Assembly (NCBI RefSeq): GCF_027568575.1
Contig: NZ_JANUVP010000005.1
Reading direction: 5' to 3' (one strand)
DNA length: 64,000 nucleotides
DNA from: Caldifermentibacillus hisashii
GTDB lineage: Bacteria > Bacillota > Bacilli > Bacillales > Caldibacillaceae
A program made the position numbers and the translations under genes. The notes beneath the pieces were generated by a model. The model had not been told where the DNA came from, ran no database searches, and saw only the letters and a program-made list of their open reading frames with translations. This document shows, piece after piece, positions 8,492 to 17,581 of the stretch (positions within the stretch are counted from its first letter, which is position 1; the number at the start of each line of letters is the position of its first letter).

Positions 8492-9487
8492 TTACTCAAA
8501 TAAGGAAGTACTGTGCATAGGTTGAATTCTTGCACTTGGATCGATATATTTTTTTGCATTGCTTACCGCTATCGGAGCTTCTCCAAATCCGGTTGCAATC
8601 AATTTCACTTTCCCGTCATACGTACAAATATCACCGCATGCATAGACACCCTCGATATTGGTTTCCATTTTCGAATTGACGACAATTGAATTTTTTTCAA
8701 TATTCAAGCCCCATTCCTTGATTGGACCCAAAGATGAAACAAATCCATAGTTGACGATCACATCATCGACATCAATGATTTCGGTTTCTTCCTGTTTGAC
8801 GACTTGGATTTTGACTTGATTGATGTTTTCCCCGTCACCAATCAATTCGACCGGAACAAAAGGCGTTTTTATTTCAACATTCGAATTACGCATGTTTTCG
8901 ACGGTATGTTCATGAGCTCGAAATTTATCGCGACGATGGACAATCGTCACTTTTTCGGCAATCGGCTCAAGCATAAGCGCCCAATCTACTGCAGAATCCC
9001 CGCCGCCAAAGATGACTACTTTTTTATTTTGAAAATAATTCATTTCGTTTATAAAATAATGTAAATTTTTCCCTTCGTAATCTCTGGCATTTTCTAATTC
9101 CAGTTTTCGCGGTTGGAAAGCCCCGTTGCCTGCCGTAATAATAACCGTCTTTGTATAATGAATTTCCTGATTTGTTGTTAACTTAAAAATGCCATCTTCT
9201 TGTTTTTCCAGTTTTTCAACAGATTGATCCAAACAGACGGTAGGTTCGAACAATTTAATTTGTTCCTGTAAATTATCTACCAACTCCCGAGCTCGGATTT
9301 TCGGAAAACCTGCCACATCGTAAATGAATTTTTCCGGATATAGCGCCGTTAATTGACCACCTAATTGTGGCAAACTTTCTATTATCTTAACGGTTGCTTT
9401 TCGCATGCCGCCGTAAAAAGCGGTAAATAACCCGGTCGGGCCGCCACCGATTATCGTTATATCATAAACTTGTGTATCTTCTTTCAA
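8492..9487 (-). CDS. yumC: Ferredoxin/flavodoxin-NADP+ reductase YumC (thioredoxin-reductase-like)
   Basis: A 331-residue FNR2-type flavoenzyme. FAD motif ITIIGGGPTGLF at the start, NADPH motif VVIFGGGDSAVDWAL near residue 160, GVYACGDICTYDGK near 280, and the C-terminal HSTSLFE that stacks on FAD in this family. There is no redox-active CxxC of thioredoxin reductase, as expected. It is likely to supply electrons to ferredoxin or flavodoxin and to reduce iron chelates. The TTG at 9487 behind GGAGGG is chosen because upstream codons would cover that site. Confidence 0.93.
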   Translation of the reverse strand: MKEDTQVYDITIIGGGPTGLFTAFYGGMRKATVKIIESLPQLGGQLTALYPEKFIYDVAGFPKIRARELVDNLQEQIKLFEPTVCLDQSVEKLEKQEDGIFKLTTNQEIHYTKTVIITAGNGAFQPRKLELENARDYEGKNLHYFINEMNYFQNKKVVIFGGGDSAVDWALMLEPIAEKVTIVHRRDKFRAHEHTVENMRNSNVEIKTPFVPVELIGDGENINQVKIQVVKQEETEIIDVDDVIVNYGFVSSLGPIKEWGLNIEKNSIVVNSKMETNIEGVYACGDICTYDGKVKLIATGFGEAPIAVSNAKKYIDPSARIQPMHSTSLFE

Positions 9488-9791
9488 AGGTATCCCTCCA
9501 ATTAACATTCACAAATATTTTATCATAAGTTTTAGCAATTCCGAAAGATTCACTTCTAAAGTTTGTAAAAAAAAGAACTGCGCATGCCGTTTGTTCATTT
9601 TAAAGCTTTGATAATTGACGAAATATTTTTCGCTTTAGTAAACTGAGTAAAGGGTAATGTTAAAGTTCAGAAAAAAAGATGACGGAAACGACTTTTATGT
9701 TAATCAAGATGGTCTTTTACCTTAACGTGAATCCATGACCATCATGCCAATCGTTTTCCGTTATATGGAACAAGAAGGGGGGAGGGAAACC

Positions 9792-10115
9792 TTGCCATTC
9801 TCAATCATTCAATTAATGATTTCAATCCTGTTATTTTTCGTTTTGTTTTTCGGAATTGGTTTTATATTAAATATGCTTTTGCGGATGACATGGATTATGA
9901 CTTGCATATATCCGATTGTTGTTATTTTTATTGTAGATAATATCCCTTTTATCACCTATTTTCGTGAACCTGAAGAAGCTTTTCAAACCTTAGGAACCAA
10001 TTTACGTTCATTGGCTCCTGCTGACATCACTGTATTACTAAGTGGTCTAGCAGGCACAATTTTAGCCGGGTTTACAATGAAAGCGTTACGAAAAAGAGGT
10101 TATCGGATGTTTTAG
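9792..10115 (+). CDS. yuiB: YuiB-like small membrane protein
   Basis: A 107-residue integral membrane protein closely resembling B. subtilis YuiB, with long hydrophobic segments around residues 5-27 and 30-50 and a third near the C-terminus before KALRKRGYRMF. The conserved stretch FFGIGFILNMLLRMTW is visible. Function is unknown. The TTG at 9792 follows GGGGGGAGGG; an upstream ATG at 9735 has no such site. It precedes yuiC as in B. subtilis. Confidence 0.8.
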   Translation: MPFSIIQLMISILLFFVLFFGIGFILNMLLRMTWIMTCIYPIVVIFIVDNIPFITYFREPEEAFQTLGTNLRSLAPADITVLLSGLAGTILAGFTMKALRKRGYRMF

Positions 10116-10243
10116 TTGTCGGTAAATCGTTTTAATTAATGTATATTTTTAATATTTTCATAAAAATAGAATAAGAATTTCTCCTCTTTGTGAATATTTT
10201 TTTCTTCTTTGGGAAAGAAATAGACACGAGAGGAGTGAAAAAT

Positions 10244-10969
10244 ATGGTAAAAATAAAAACATGGTCCAAACGGATTATCATGGTCATTTTGTTTACTATT
10301 GCACTGCTAATTACTTTCCAGACGGTATCCGGAGTAAAGGCTGAAACATTACCTGACCATAAATATAAATATAATTATGAAAAAGCATCTGACAAAAAAA
10401 GAAATACAAATAAAATGTTACATTCTTTCAAGTCTATCAATTTACAATTAAAATCTTTGAAGGTTGCTACAACTTCAGCAACAAAAATTTCATCAAGTGA
10501 AGAAATTAAAGGAAAAGTTCCAAATTTGGAGGAAGCATTTAATTGGGAAGCAGAATATCCAAGTCATTCAGTCATTGCGACCGGATATACAGCAGGATAT
10601 GAGTCGACCGGGAAAAATCCTAATGATCCTTCTTATGGAATTACGTACTCCGGGGTGAAAGTAAAAAGGGACCTATATTCCACGATTGCGGCTGACTTGA
10701 ATGTTTTCCCCATTGGTACTATTTTGTTTATTCCGGGCTACGGGTTTGGCGTTGTGGCGGATAAAGGTGGAGCCATCAGAGGGAATAAAATTGATTTATA
10801 TTTTGAAACTGTAGAAGATGTATATAGTGAATGGGGAAAACGAGAAGTTAATGTTTATGTCGTTAAAAGAGGGAATGGATCGCTGACAGCAGCAGAACTT
10901 GAACAACTGAACGAAAATGAAGCGATGCAAGTGTTTCGCAGTCAATATTCATTAAGCAAAAAAGAATAG
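10244..10969 (+). CDS. yuiC: Secreted 3D-domain protein YuiC (stationary-phase Sps/Rpf-like)
   Basis: A 241-residue exported protein. An N-terminal signal peptide (to about VKAE, residue 33) is followed by a lysine/serine-rich linker and a C-terminal 3D domain. The three aspartates are seen in STIAADLNVF, GVVADKGGAIRG and NKIDLYF. YuiC-type proteins have an MltA-like fold and cleave peptidoglycan, aiding exit from stationary phase. ATG 10244 with GAGAGGAG upstream is preferred over the upstream GTG/ATG codons. Confidence 0.88.
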   Translation: MVKIKTWSKRIIMVILFTIALLITFQTVSGVKAETLPDHKYKYNYEKASDKKRNTNKMLHSFKSINLQLKSLKVATTSATKISSSEEIKGKVPNLEEAFNWEAEYPSHSVIATGYTAGYESTGKNPNDPSYGITYSGVKVKRDLYSTIAADLNVFPIGTILFIPGYGFGVVADKGGAIRGNKIDLYFETVEDVYSEWGKREVNVYVVKRGNGSLTAAELEQLNENEAMQVFRSQYSLSKKE

Positions 10970-11090
10970 AACGCTCTTAACTATTTGTCCTTTTTATCGA
11001 TCTTTCTGATAATCGGTGAGGGCATTTTTTTTGTAATAATTGCGAAAGTAGACAGGTAATTTTTTCCTGTACATTTTTTGACGAATGGTG

Positions 11091-11119
11091 TAGACAAATG
11101 ACGGAAAGGGTGGTATATT
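11091..11119 (+). promoter_or_regulatory. Sigma-A-type promoter upstream of the queG leader
   Basis: TAGACA (11091-11096), 17-bp spacer, TATATT (11114-11119). The predicted start near 11126 lies about 220 bp before queG. Confidence 0.55.
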
Positions 11120-11174
11120 ATTATTCGTTGTTATTTATTGAACAACTTTTTCTTATCAAGAAGGTGTTGTGGTT

Positions 11175-11309
11175 TTGATTCGCATCACCCGCTCCATACA
11201 TATGACTAACGCAGTGTTTCGTTTCGGAAAGAACGAAGCATTGCGTTTTTTACTATCTTTAAGTGCACTATATAACAATGATAAAATAGATAAAATGGTT
11301 ATTGATTAA
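11175..11309 (+). CDS. Possible 44-residue leader peptide before queG
   Basis: A TTG at 11175 preceded by AAGGTG opens a 44-codon frame (start MIRITRSIHMTN, end KIDKMVID) that stops 36 bp before queG. It is basic and shows no known motif. A terminator-like hairpin is embedded inside it, so if translated, ribosomes would disrupt the hairpin. This could also be chance overlap with an untranslated leader. Confidence 0.3.
   Translation: MIRITRSIHMTNAVFRFGKNEALRFLLSLSALYNNDKIDKMVID
11208..11251 (+). terminator. Intrinsic terminator/attenuator in the queG leader
   Basis: Outer arms AACGCA and TGCGTT and inner arms TTCGTT and AACGAA, joined by TG/CA with small mismatches, close on an 8-nt loop and are followed by a T run. 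With the promoter at 11091 this predicts an RNA of about 125 nt ending ahead of queG. Confidence 0.6.
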
Positions 11310-11344
11310 ATACGGGATATTTATTGAAGGGAGGAAAGGCCGTT

Positions 11345-12469
11345 TTGGAAACGCAAGCTTTGAAAAAAGAAATTATCGACTACGCAAAATCCATTGGAAT
11401 TGATAAAATCGGTTTTGCCACGGCAGACCCTTTTACAACATTAAAAGCAAGACTTATCCGTCAGCAAGAATTGAATTACCAGTCCGGGTTTGAAGAGTCA
11501 GATATTGATAAGCGAACGAATCCTGCCCTTCTTTTTGACAATCCCCAATCGATCATTTCCATTGCTCTGGCCTATCCAACGAAAATGAATGAGCATGTTC
11601 GCGGGACAAAGGGTGAGCGGCGAGGTTTATTTGCCCGCGCTTCTTGGGGAGAAGATTATCACCTTGTATTACGTGATCGCTTAAGCAAACTGGAACAATT
11701 CATTTACAGTAAGATGCCTGATGCCCGATGCAAATCAATGGTCGATACCGGTGAATTATCTGACCGGGCAGTTGCGGAACGAGCAGGTATCGGTTGGAGC
11801 GGGAAAAATTGTGCCATCATTACGCCGGAGTATGGATCATTCGTTTATTTGGGTGAAATGATTACAAATATTCCTTTTGAGCCGGATACGCCGATAGAAA
11901 ATATGTGCGGAACATGCAATAAATGTATAGAAGCTTGTCCGACCGGTGCGTTAGTCCAACCGGGGCAAATAAATGCAAAAATTTGTATCTCCTATTTAAC
12001 GCAAACGAAAGATTTTTTACCGGACGAATATCGTAGCGTGATTGGGAATCGATTATATGGCTGTGATACATGTCAAATCGTTTGTCCTTATAACAAAGGT
12101 AAAGATTTCCATTTTCACGAAGAATTTGAACCGGAGCCGGAAGTGGCAAAACCATTGCTTAAACCACTGCTAAAGATAAGCAACAAAGAATTTAAAGAAA
12201 AATATGGCCGTGTTTCCGGTGCTTGGCGTGGGAAAAAGCCGATTCAGCGAAATGCGATCATTGCACTCGGTCATTTTAAAGATGAAACGGCGATTGATGA
12301 GTTAAGCGATGTTATTCGTAACGATCCGCGACCGGTCATTCGGGGAACAGCTGCTTGGGCATTAGGTAAAATTGGGACAGAAAAAGCGAAACAAATACTT
12401 ACGAAGGCAAAAATCGAGGAAAAGGATGAAGATGTATTGCGGGAAATTGAAGTGGCACTTGCCGAATAA
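11345..12469 (+). CDS. queG: Epoxyqueuosine reductase QueG
   Basis: A 374-residue cobalamin-dependent reductase that turns epoxyqueuosine into queuosine at tRNA position 34. Two [4Fe-4S] ferredoxin motifs are seen: CGTCNKCIEACPTGAL and CDTCQIVCPYNKGK. The catalytic-site segment SMVDTGELSDRAVAERAG and C-terminal HEAT-like repeats (DPRPVIRGTAAWALGKIG) match the family. The likely start is TTG 11345 behind GGGAGG and AAAGG. The yhb gene order that follows (amidase, trmL, prkA, yhbH) is conserved in Bacillus. Confidence 0.95.
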   Translation: METQALKKEIIDYAKSIGIDKIGFATADPFTTLKARLIRQQELNYQSGFEESDIDKRTNPALLFDNPQSIISIALAYPTKMNEHVRGTKGERRGLFARASWGEDYHLVLRDRLSKLEQFIYSKMPDARCKSMVDTGELSDRAVAERAGIGWSGKNCAIITPEYGSFVYLGEMITNIPFEPDTPIENMCGTCNKCIEACPTGALVQPGQINAKICISYLTQTKDFLPDEYRSVIGNRLYGCDTCQIVCPYNKGKDFHFHEEFEPEPEVAKPLLKPLLKISNKEFKEKYGRVSGAWRGKKPIQRNAIIALGHFKDETAIDELSDVIRNDPRPVIRGTAAWALGKIGTEKAKQILTKAKIEEKDEDVLREIEVALAE

Positions 12470-12544
12470 TTAAAATGCCCAATTTTTGCATCACACCGAA
12501 TACGAAGGTGGAACATACACTTAATTAAAGGAGTGTGTGTTGCC

Positions 12545-13408
12545 ATGATTGATCAATTACAAAGGTTATTAGAACAACGGGTGCAACAATGTGTAAGTGA
12601 TCGGCAAGCGGAATGTTCAAAAATTGAGCGCAAAAAAGAATGTTTGGCAAATCGCCATGGTGAAATTGTTAAAGCAAAGGCGACAGGGCATATTACCGAT
12701 AAAATGAATAATGGAGACCATACTGATATATATTACAACGTCCATTTTCAATATTTAATCAAACAAGAAAAGCGATATTACATTGAGGAAGAAGTTGAGA
12801 AACGAAAAGCCCATTTTTATAAAAGTACACTGTTAACGGATGAAGAAATATTTGAAACGCCAACAATCGAAATCCCTGAAATAAAAATTGATCGCCATGA
12901 AAATTTAGAAAGGGTTTCATACCATTATGACCGGAGAAAAGCCGTTCAGTATGCCGAACGTTGGTGGAATGACTATAACCCGCAATATCATAAATTTGAT
13001 GTTGATTGTACAAATTATATTTCACAATGTTTACATGCCGGTGGAGCTCCGATGCGGGGTTTTTCCAATCGTTCGAGCGGTTGGTGGTATAATGGAAACA
13101 GTTGGAGTTATAGTTGGTCAGTAGCCCATTCGCTTCGATGGTATTTAGGTACTTCCAAAGTAGGTTTGCGTGCAAGAGAAGTGAGTGACCCGGGGGAGTT
13201 ACAACTAGGCGATATTATATGTTATGATTTTGAAGGAGACGGCCGCTTTAATCATACTACAATCGTTACGGCAAAAGATGCGTATGGGATGCCGCTGGTA
13301 AACGCTCATACAACCAATAGCCGAATGCGATATTGGTCTTATGAAGAATCTTCAGCCTATACGAATAATATCCAATACAAATTTTTTACAATTATAGATG
13401 ATGATTGA
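12545..13408 (+). CDS. yhbB: Amidase-domain protein (YhbB-like)
   Basis: A 287-residue protein with a coiled, charged N-terminal part and a C-terminal amidase_6 domain from about residue 130. The domain has the catalytic Cys in FDVDCTNYISQCLHAGG, the tryptophan-rich WWYNGNSWSYSWSVAHSLRW and the His in DGRFNHTTIVT. Family members are papain-like peptidoglycan or spore-associated amidases. No signal peptide is evident, consistent with a role inside the mother cell or forespore, but this is inference. ATG 12545 lies 10 bp after AAAGGAG. Confidence 0.82.
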   Translation: MIDQLQRLLEQRVQQCVSDRQAECSKIERKKECLANRHGEIVKAKATGHITDKMNNGDHTDIYYNVHFQYLIKQEKRYYIEEEVEKRKAHFYKSTLLTDEEIFETPTIEIPEIKIDRHENLERVSYHYDRRKAVQYAERWWNDYNPQYHKFDVDCTNYISQCLHAGGAPMRGFSNRSSGWWYNGNSWSYSWSVAHSLRWYLGTSKVGLRAREVSDPGELQLGDIICYDFEGDGRFNHTTIVTAKDAYGMPLVNAHTTNSRMRYWSYEESSAYTNNIQYKFFTIIDDD

Positions 13409-13431
13409 TTTATTAGTTGAGGTGGAAAATT

Positions 13432-13917
13432 GTGGCAGTACATGTTGTTTTATATCAACCAGAAATCCCGGCCAATACAGGTAATATTGCAAGAACTTGT
13501 GCAGCAACAGACTCGCAGCTTCATTTAATTCGCCCGCTTGGATTTTCAACGGATGATAAAATGTTAAAGAGAGCCGGACTTGATTACTGGCCGTTTGTAA
13601 AAATACATTACTATGATTCGTTGGATGAATTTTTTGAGAAAAATCAGGGAGAATTTTATTATATTGAGACATACGGGAATAAGGCATATTCTGATTTCGA
13701 TTATAGTAATCCGGAAAAAGACTACTATTTTATGTTTGGCAGAGAAACAACAGGCTTGCCGAAAGAATTGTTAGAGGCAAATCAAGATCGGTGTTTACGG
13801 ATTCCGATGACGACAAATGTTCGCTCGCTAAATTTATCTAATACAGCAGCCATTTTAGTGTACGAGGCTTTGAGGCAACAAAATTTTACCCATTTAAAAA
13901 TTAAATACAATGAGTGA
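13432..13917 (+). CDS. trmL: tRNA (cytidine/uridine(34)-2'-O)-methyltransferase TrmL (CspR)
   Basis: A 161-residue SPOUT methyltransferase. The N-terminal LYQPEIPANTGNIARTC binds the tRNA/AdoMet side. The knot motifs FMFGRETTGLPKELL and IPMTTNVRSLNLSNTAAILVYEALRQ are complete. It 2'-O-methylates the wobble base of leucine tRNAs. The GTG at 13432 sits seven bases after GAGGTGG. It follows yhbB by 23 bp, so the two are likely co-transcribed. Confidence 0.95.
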   Translation: MAVHVVLYQPEIPANTGNIARTCAATDSQLHLIRPLGFSTDDKMLKRAGLDYWPFVKIHYYDSLDEFFEKNQGEFYYIETYGNKAYSDFDYSNPEKDYYFMFGRETTGLPKELLEANQDRCLRIPMTTNVRSLNLSNTAAILVYEALRQQNFTHLKIKYNE

Positions 13918-13925
13918 AAATCGGT

Positions 13926-13965
13926 AAGGGTTTAAAATAAGGTCAACTCATTTTGAACCCTTTTT
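13926..13965 (+). terminator. Terminator after trmL
   Basis: AAGGGTTTAAAAT pairs with ATTTTGAACCCTT and is followed by TTT. Confidence 0.75.
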
Positions 13966-14074
13966 GCTATTATTTGTTTTGGGATAAAATAGGTATTAGA
14001 ATGGGAGAAATGGTTGCAACAGGCGCCCTGAAACTGAAACGGTATTGATTTTTATATAAGAAAGGATGATTATC

Positions 14075-14821
14075 ATGAACGAAACGATTGAAACGATCTT
14101 AAAACATCGGTCGGTAAGGCAATTTCAAGAGAAAAAATTAACAAGGGAGCAGATTGAAACGATTGTCCGCTGTGCACAGGCTGCTTCGACATCGAGTTTT
14201 GTACAAGCTTATACCATTATCGGGGTAACTGATCAAAGCAAAAAACAACAACTTGCACAAGTTGCCGGTAATCAAAAATATGTTGCTGATAATGGTCACT
14301 TATTCGTTTTCTGTGCCGACCTTCATCGTTACGACATAATCAGCAAAATGGAAAACGTCAATATGGAAGAATCCATTGCCAGTACGGAAAAATTTATGGT
14401 TGCTTTAATTGATACGGCCCTAGCAGCTCAAAATGCCGCAATTGCCGCGGAATCATTAGGGTTAGGGATTTGTTATATCGGCGGGTTGCGAAACAATTTA
14501 GAGAAAGTATGTGAAATCTTAAAAACTCCAAAACGAGTGATTCCTTTATTTGGTCTGGTGGTTGGTTATCCGGAAAAAATAAATGAACAAAAACCCCGCT
14601 TGCCGTTAAATCATATTTACCATGAAAACACATATCAACAAAATGAGGAAGCATACATAACTCAACTGAACGCATATAACAAGACGATCCGAGACTATTA
14701 TAATAAAAGGACAAACGGAAAACGGAAAGACAGTTGGACTGGTCAAGTCTCAGCAACATTTGCAATGAAAAATCGTATGTACATGCATGATTTCATCAAA
14801 GAGCATCATTTGAATAAATAA
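14075..14821 (+). CDS. NADPH-dependent FMN oxidoreductase (NfsA/NfrA-type nitroreductase)
   Basis: A 248-residue flavin reductase/nitroreductase. The FMN-binding start ETILKHRSVRQF, AASTSSFVQAYTII and the glycine-rich AAESLGLGICYIGGLRNN are those of the NfsA/FRP branch, as is the C-terminal basic NKRTNGKRKDSWTGQ segment that contacts NADPH. Natural substrates may be flavins, quinones or nitroaromatics. The ATG at 14075 follows AAAGGATG. A strong terminator follows. Confidence 0.88.
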   Translation: MNETIETILKHRSVRQFQEKKLTREQIETIVRCAQAASTSSFVQAYTIIGVTDQSKKQQLAQVAGNQKYVADNGHLFVFCADLHRYDIISKMENVNMEESIASTEKFMVALIDTALAAQNAAIAAESLGLGICYIGGLRNNLEKVCEILKTPKRVIPLFGLVVGYPEKINEQKPRLPLNHIYHENTYQQNEEAYITQLNAYNKTIRDYYNKRTNGKRKDSWTGQVSATFAMKNRMYMHDFIKEHHLNK

Positions 14822-14875
14822 TGAGTGGTTTTTGGTAGAGCCGTTTTTACAAGAAATGTGACCGGAAAGAACCTA

Positions 14876-14931
14876 AAAAGAGCGCTTCGAAAGGTTCATT
14901 TTCAACCTTTTCCTTTTAGGCGCTCTTTTTT
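14876..14931 (+). terminator. Terminator after the nitroreductase gene
   Basis: AAAAAGAGCGC pairs with GCGCTCTTTTT around an inner AAGGTT/AACCTT stem and ends in a T run. Confidence 0.8.
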
Positions 14932-14978
14932 ATACAAACTTGGCATAAAAAATGTTATTAAATTTCTCCACAAACATA

Positions 14979-15074
14979 TTATTTCTTATATGTACGCGGT
15001 CGATCCTCATACCCCGCCGTAAAGATAGCAGCTAAAAATGCAGCCGAAACACAAAGAATTAAGACAGTTCCCAT
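14979..15074 (-). CDS. Short single-span membrane peptide (31 aa), unknown
   Basis: On the minus strand an ATG at 15074, preceded at good spacing by AAGGGGG, opens a 31-codon frame. It starts MGTVLILCVSAAFLAAIF, a plausible membrane helix, and ends in a polar basic tail, GYEDRPRTYKK. The strong ribosome site and helix-plus-tail layout make chance less likely. I do not recognise the family. Confidence 0.5.
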   Translation of the reverse strand: MGTVLILCVSAAFLAAIFTAGYEDRPRTYKK

Positions 15075-15315
15075 TTTTTATCCCCCTTATGTTCATTTAC
15101 TCATATTTATTATAATGCGACATATAAATTTTATCTACAGAATGTTCGTTCATTTTTGTTAAAAAGGAAACTTTTCATATTATTTATCATCATTTTGACG
15201 GCATGTTCATATATTTATAGGTAAATATAGTTAAATGTGAAGTCAAAGTTGCTCTTACAAAAGCTGCCAATTTTAACTTTTTGGCATCATCATTAGAAAT
15301 ATAGGGAGGTACTAT
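15075..15315. promoter_or_regulatory. prkA upstream region
   Basis: AT-rich. A TCATATATT near 15209 and an ATATAGTT-like box about 14 bp later resemble sporulation sigma-E elements loosely. B. subtilis prkA is sigma-E controlled, so such a promoter is expected, but the match is weak. Confidence 0.3.
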
Positions 15316-17211
15316 ATGGGTATATTAGATAAAGTTGCCAAATATCGTGAAGAGGAGGAAAAACTTAAGTGGGAAGGTACCTTTGCTGAGTATTTGGAAT
15401 TGGTAAAAGAAAAACCGTGGATTGCCCAATCTGCCCATTCTCGGGTATACAATATGATTAAAGATGCCGGTGTTGAAGAGGTTGACGGTGTAAAAAGATA
15501 TAAATTTTTTAGCCATCAATTATACGGGTTGGAAACGGCTCTGGAAAGGTTGGTTGAAGAATATTTTCATCCGGCGGCAAAACGTCTGGATGTCAGGAAA
15601 CGAATTTTATTATTAATGGGTCCTGTCAGTGGCGGAAAATCAACGCTAGTAACCATGTTGAAACGGGGGCTTGAACAATATTCCAGAACGGATCGCGGTG
15701 CCGTTTTTGCAATTAAAGGCTGCCCGATGCATGAAGATCCGCTTCACCTCATTCCTCCGCATTTACGTGAAGATTTTTATGAAGAATACGGGATTCGAAT
15801 CGAAGGAAATCTGTCACCGCTTAATATGATGAGGCTTGAACAAGAATACGGGGGACGGATTGAGGATGTGCTAGTGGAACGGATCTTTTTCTCTGAAGAC
15901 CGTCGCGTCGGTATTGGTACATTTAGCCCGTCCGACCCGAAATCACAAGATATTGCCGACCTCACAGGAAGTATTGATTTTTCGACGATTGCCGAGTACG
16001 GTTCGGAATCAGATCCGCGTGCATATCGGTTTGATGGAGAATTGAACAAAGCCAATCGCGGGATGATGGAATTTCAAGAAATGCTAAAATGTGATGAAAA
16101 GTTCTTATGGCACTTACTGTCTCTAACGCAAGAAGGAAACTTTAAGGCAGGCAGGTTCGCACTTATCTCAGCTGACGAGTTAATCGTGGCTCACACAAAC
16201 GAAACTGAGTATCGCGCCTTTATTTCCAACAAAAAAAATGAAGCACTCCACTCCCGGATTATTGTAATGCCGATTCCTTATAATTTAAAAGTGTCTGAGG
16301 AAGAAAAAATTTATGAAAAAATGATTCGTGAAAGTGATGTAGCCGATGTCCATATTGCCCCGCACACATTAAAAATTGCCGCTATGTTCACCATTTTAAC
16401 CCGCTTAAAAGAACCGAAACGAGGGGATATTGACTTAATTAAAAAGATGCGGCTTTATGACGGGCAAAATGTTGAAGGTTTCAGTGCGATTGATGTGGAG
16501 GAACTGAAAAAGGAATATTCGGATGAAGGCATGAGCGGAATTGACCCAAGATACGTCATCAACCGGATCTCTTCAACAATTATTCGTAAAGAAGTAAAAT
16601 CGATTAATGCATTGGATGTGTTACGTTCCTTGAAAGAAGGACTTGAACAGCACCCGTCGATTACGCCTGAATCAAAAGAAAAATATTTGAACTTTATTTC
16701 TCTTGCCCGGAAAGAATATGATGAATTGGCGAAAAAAGAAGTGCAAAAAGCGTTTGTTTATTCGTATGAAGAATCTGCGAAAACATTGATGGATAATTAT
16801 CTTGATAATGTTGAAGCTTATTGCAATAAAACAAAGCTGCGTGATCCGTTAACAGGAGAAGAAATTAATCCGGATGAAAAACTCATGCGGTCGATTGAGG
16901 AACAAATTGGCATATCGGAAAATGCGAAAAAGGCATTCCGGGAAGAAATCTTAATTCGGATTTCAGCTTATGCCCGGAAAGGAAAACGATTTGACTATAA
17001 TTCTCACGGACGCCTTCGTGAAGCAATCCAGAAGAAGTTGTTCGCAGACCTGAAAGATGTCGTAAAAATTACCACATCAACAAAGACACCGGATGAACAA
17101 CAATTGAAGAAAATTAATGAAGTGGTTGCCAGGCTAATTGATGAGCACGGTTATAACTCAACATCCGCAAACGAACTGCTTCGCTATGTAGGAAGTCTGT
17201 TGAATCGTTAA
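15316..17211 (+). CDS. prkA: PrkA, AAA+ serine kinase/protease-like sporulation protein
   Basis: A full-length 631-residue PrkA. The N-terminal AAA+ domain has Walker A LLMGPVSGGKSTLV near residue 105; sensor and arginine regions follow (FISNKKNEALHSRIIVMPIP); the C-terminal PrkA domain runs from about residue 390 (YVINRISSTIIRKE). PrkA was first called a kinase and has since been described as a Lon-like protease active in the mother cell during sporulation. GGGAGG precedes the ATG. As usual in this group it is followed by yhbH, though here after a terminator and a 630-bp gap. Confidence 0.95.
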   Translation: MGILDKVAKYREEEEKLKWEGTFAEYLELVKEKPWIAQSAHSRVYNMIKDAGVEEVDGVKRYKFFSHQLYGLETALERLVEEYFHPAAKRLDVRKRILLLMGPVSGGKSTLVTMLKRGLEQYSRTDRGAVFAIKGCPMHEDPLHLIPPHLREDFYEEYGIRIEGNLSPLNMMRLEQEYGGRIEDVLVERIFFSEDRRVGIGTFSPSDPKSQDIADLTGSIDFSTIAEYGSESDPRAYRFDGELNKANRGMMEFQEMLKCDEKFLWHLLSLTQEGNFKAGRFALISADELIVAHTNETEYRAFISNKKNEALHSRIIVMPIPYNLKVSEEEKIYEKMIRESDVADVHIAPHTLKIAAMFTILTRLKEPKRGDIDLIKKMRLYDGQNVEGFSAIDVEELKKEYSDEGMSGIDPRYVINRISSTIIRKEVKSINALDVLRSLKEGLEQHPSITPESKEKYLNFISLARKEYDELAKKEVQKAFVYSYEESAKTLMDNYLDNVEAYCNKTKLRDPLTGEEINPDEKLMRSIEEQIGISENAKKAFREEILIRISAYARKGKRFDYNSHGRLREAIQKKLFADLKDVVKITTSTKTPDEQQLKKINEVVARLIDEHGYNSTSANELLRYVGSLLNR

Positions 17212-17241
17212 TCAGGAGCAAAAAATAATAAAATTTTAATT

Positions 17242-17270
17242 GCCGTACTGCAGAAAGTGCGGCTTTTTTT
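17242..17270 (+). terminator. Terminator after prkA
   Basis: GCCGTACT pairs with AGTGCGGC (one G-T wobble) and seven Ts follow. Confidence 0.8.
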
Positions 17271-17550
17271 GCAGACAAAGTCAAAAAATACGGCTTAAAA
17301 TATTGTTTAGTTCTAAAAGGGAAGCTACGAAATATGTACTTATGTTGGTGTTTTGTAAAATCATGGCTCTTATTTCCGAATGCACCAAAAGTAGATCATC
17401 CAAAAGCTGTTTTAGTAAGGAAACGAATCCTGCCCGGTATTTGGGAAAATCTCATCAATCCCCAGAAGAACACCAGCAGAAAATGAGGTACGACCGGGAC
17501 ATTTTGTATACTGCTTAGAAAAGGTAGTTTAACTAATATCAACAACTGAT
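17271..17550. other. prkA-yhbH gap, possible decayed gene fragments
   Basis: Two overlapping frames read as short protein-like stretches (for example KAVLVRKRILPGIW at about 17400-17440 and ARYLGKSHQSPEEHQ in another frame). Neither has a ribosome site and neither is recognisable. It could be the remains of a frameshifted gene, or chance. Confidence 0.25.
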
Positions 17551-17581
17551 AACAGCTAATGGAATGCCCATTAGCTGTTTT
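17551..17581. terminator. Intergenic hairpin
   Basis: Perfect 12-bp arms AACAGCTAATGG and CCATTAGCTGTT, then TTTA. There is no clear gene upstream other than the possible remnant. Confidence 0.55.

Larger units (their letters stand above)
10970..11344. other. yuiC-queG intergenic region
   Basis: The first 100 bp hold a T-rich, weakly palindromic end of yuiC (near 11028). The rest carries a promoter, a short reading frame and a strong internal terminator, described separately. Confidence 0.5.

Noticed and set aside
8320..8559. 79-codon minus-strand frame
   Set aside because: It runs through the 210-bp inverted-repeat element and the end of yumC, with no ribosome site.
17240..17518. 92-codon frame after prkA
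   Set aside because: It begins inside the prkA terminator, has no ribosome site and no recognisable domain.
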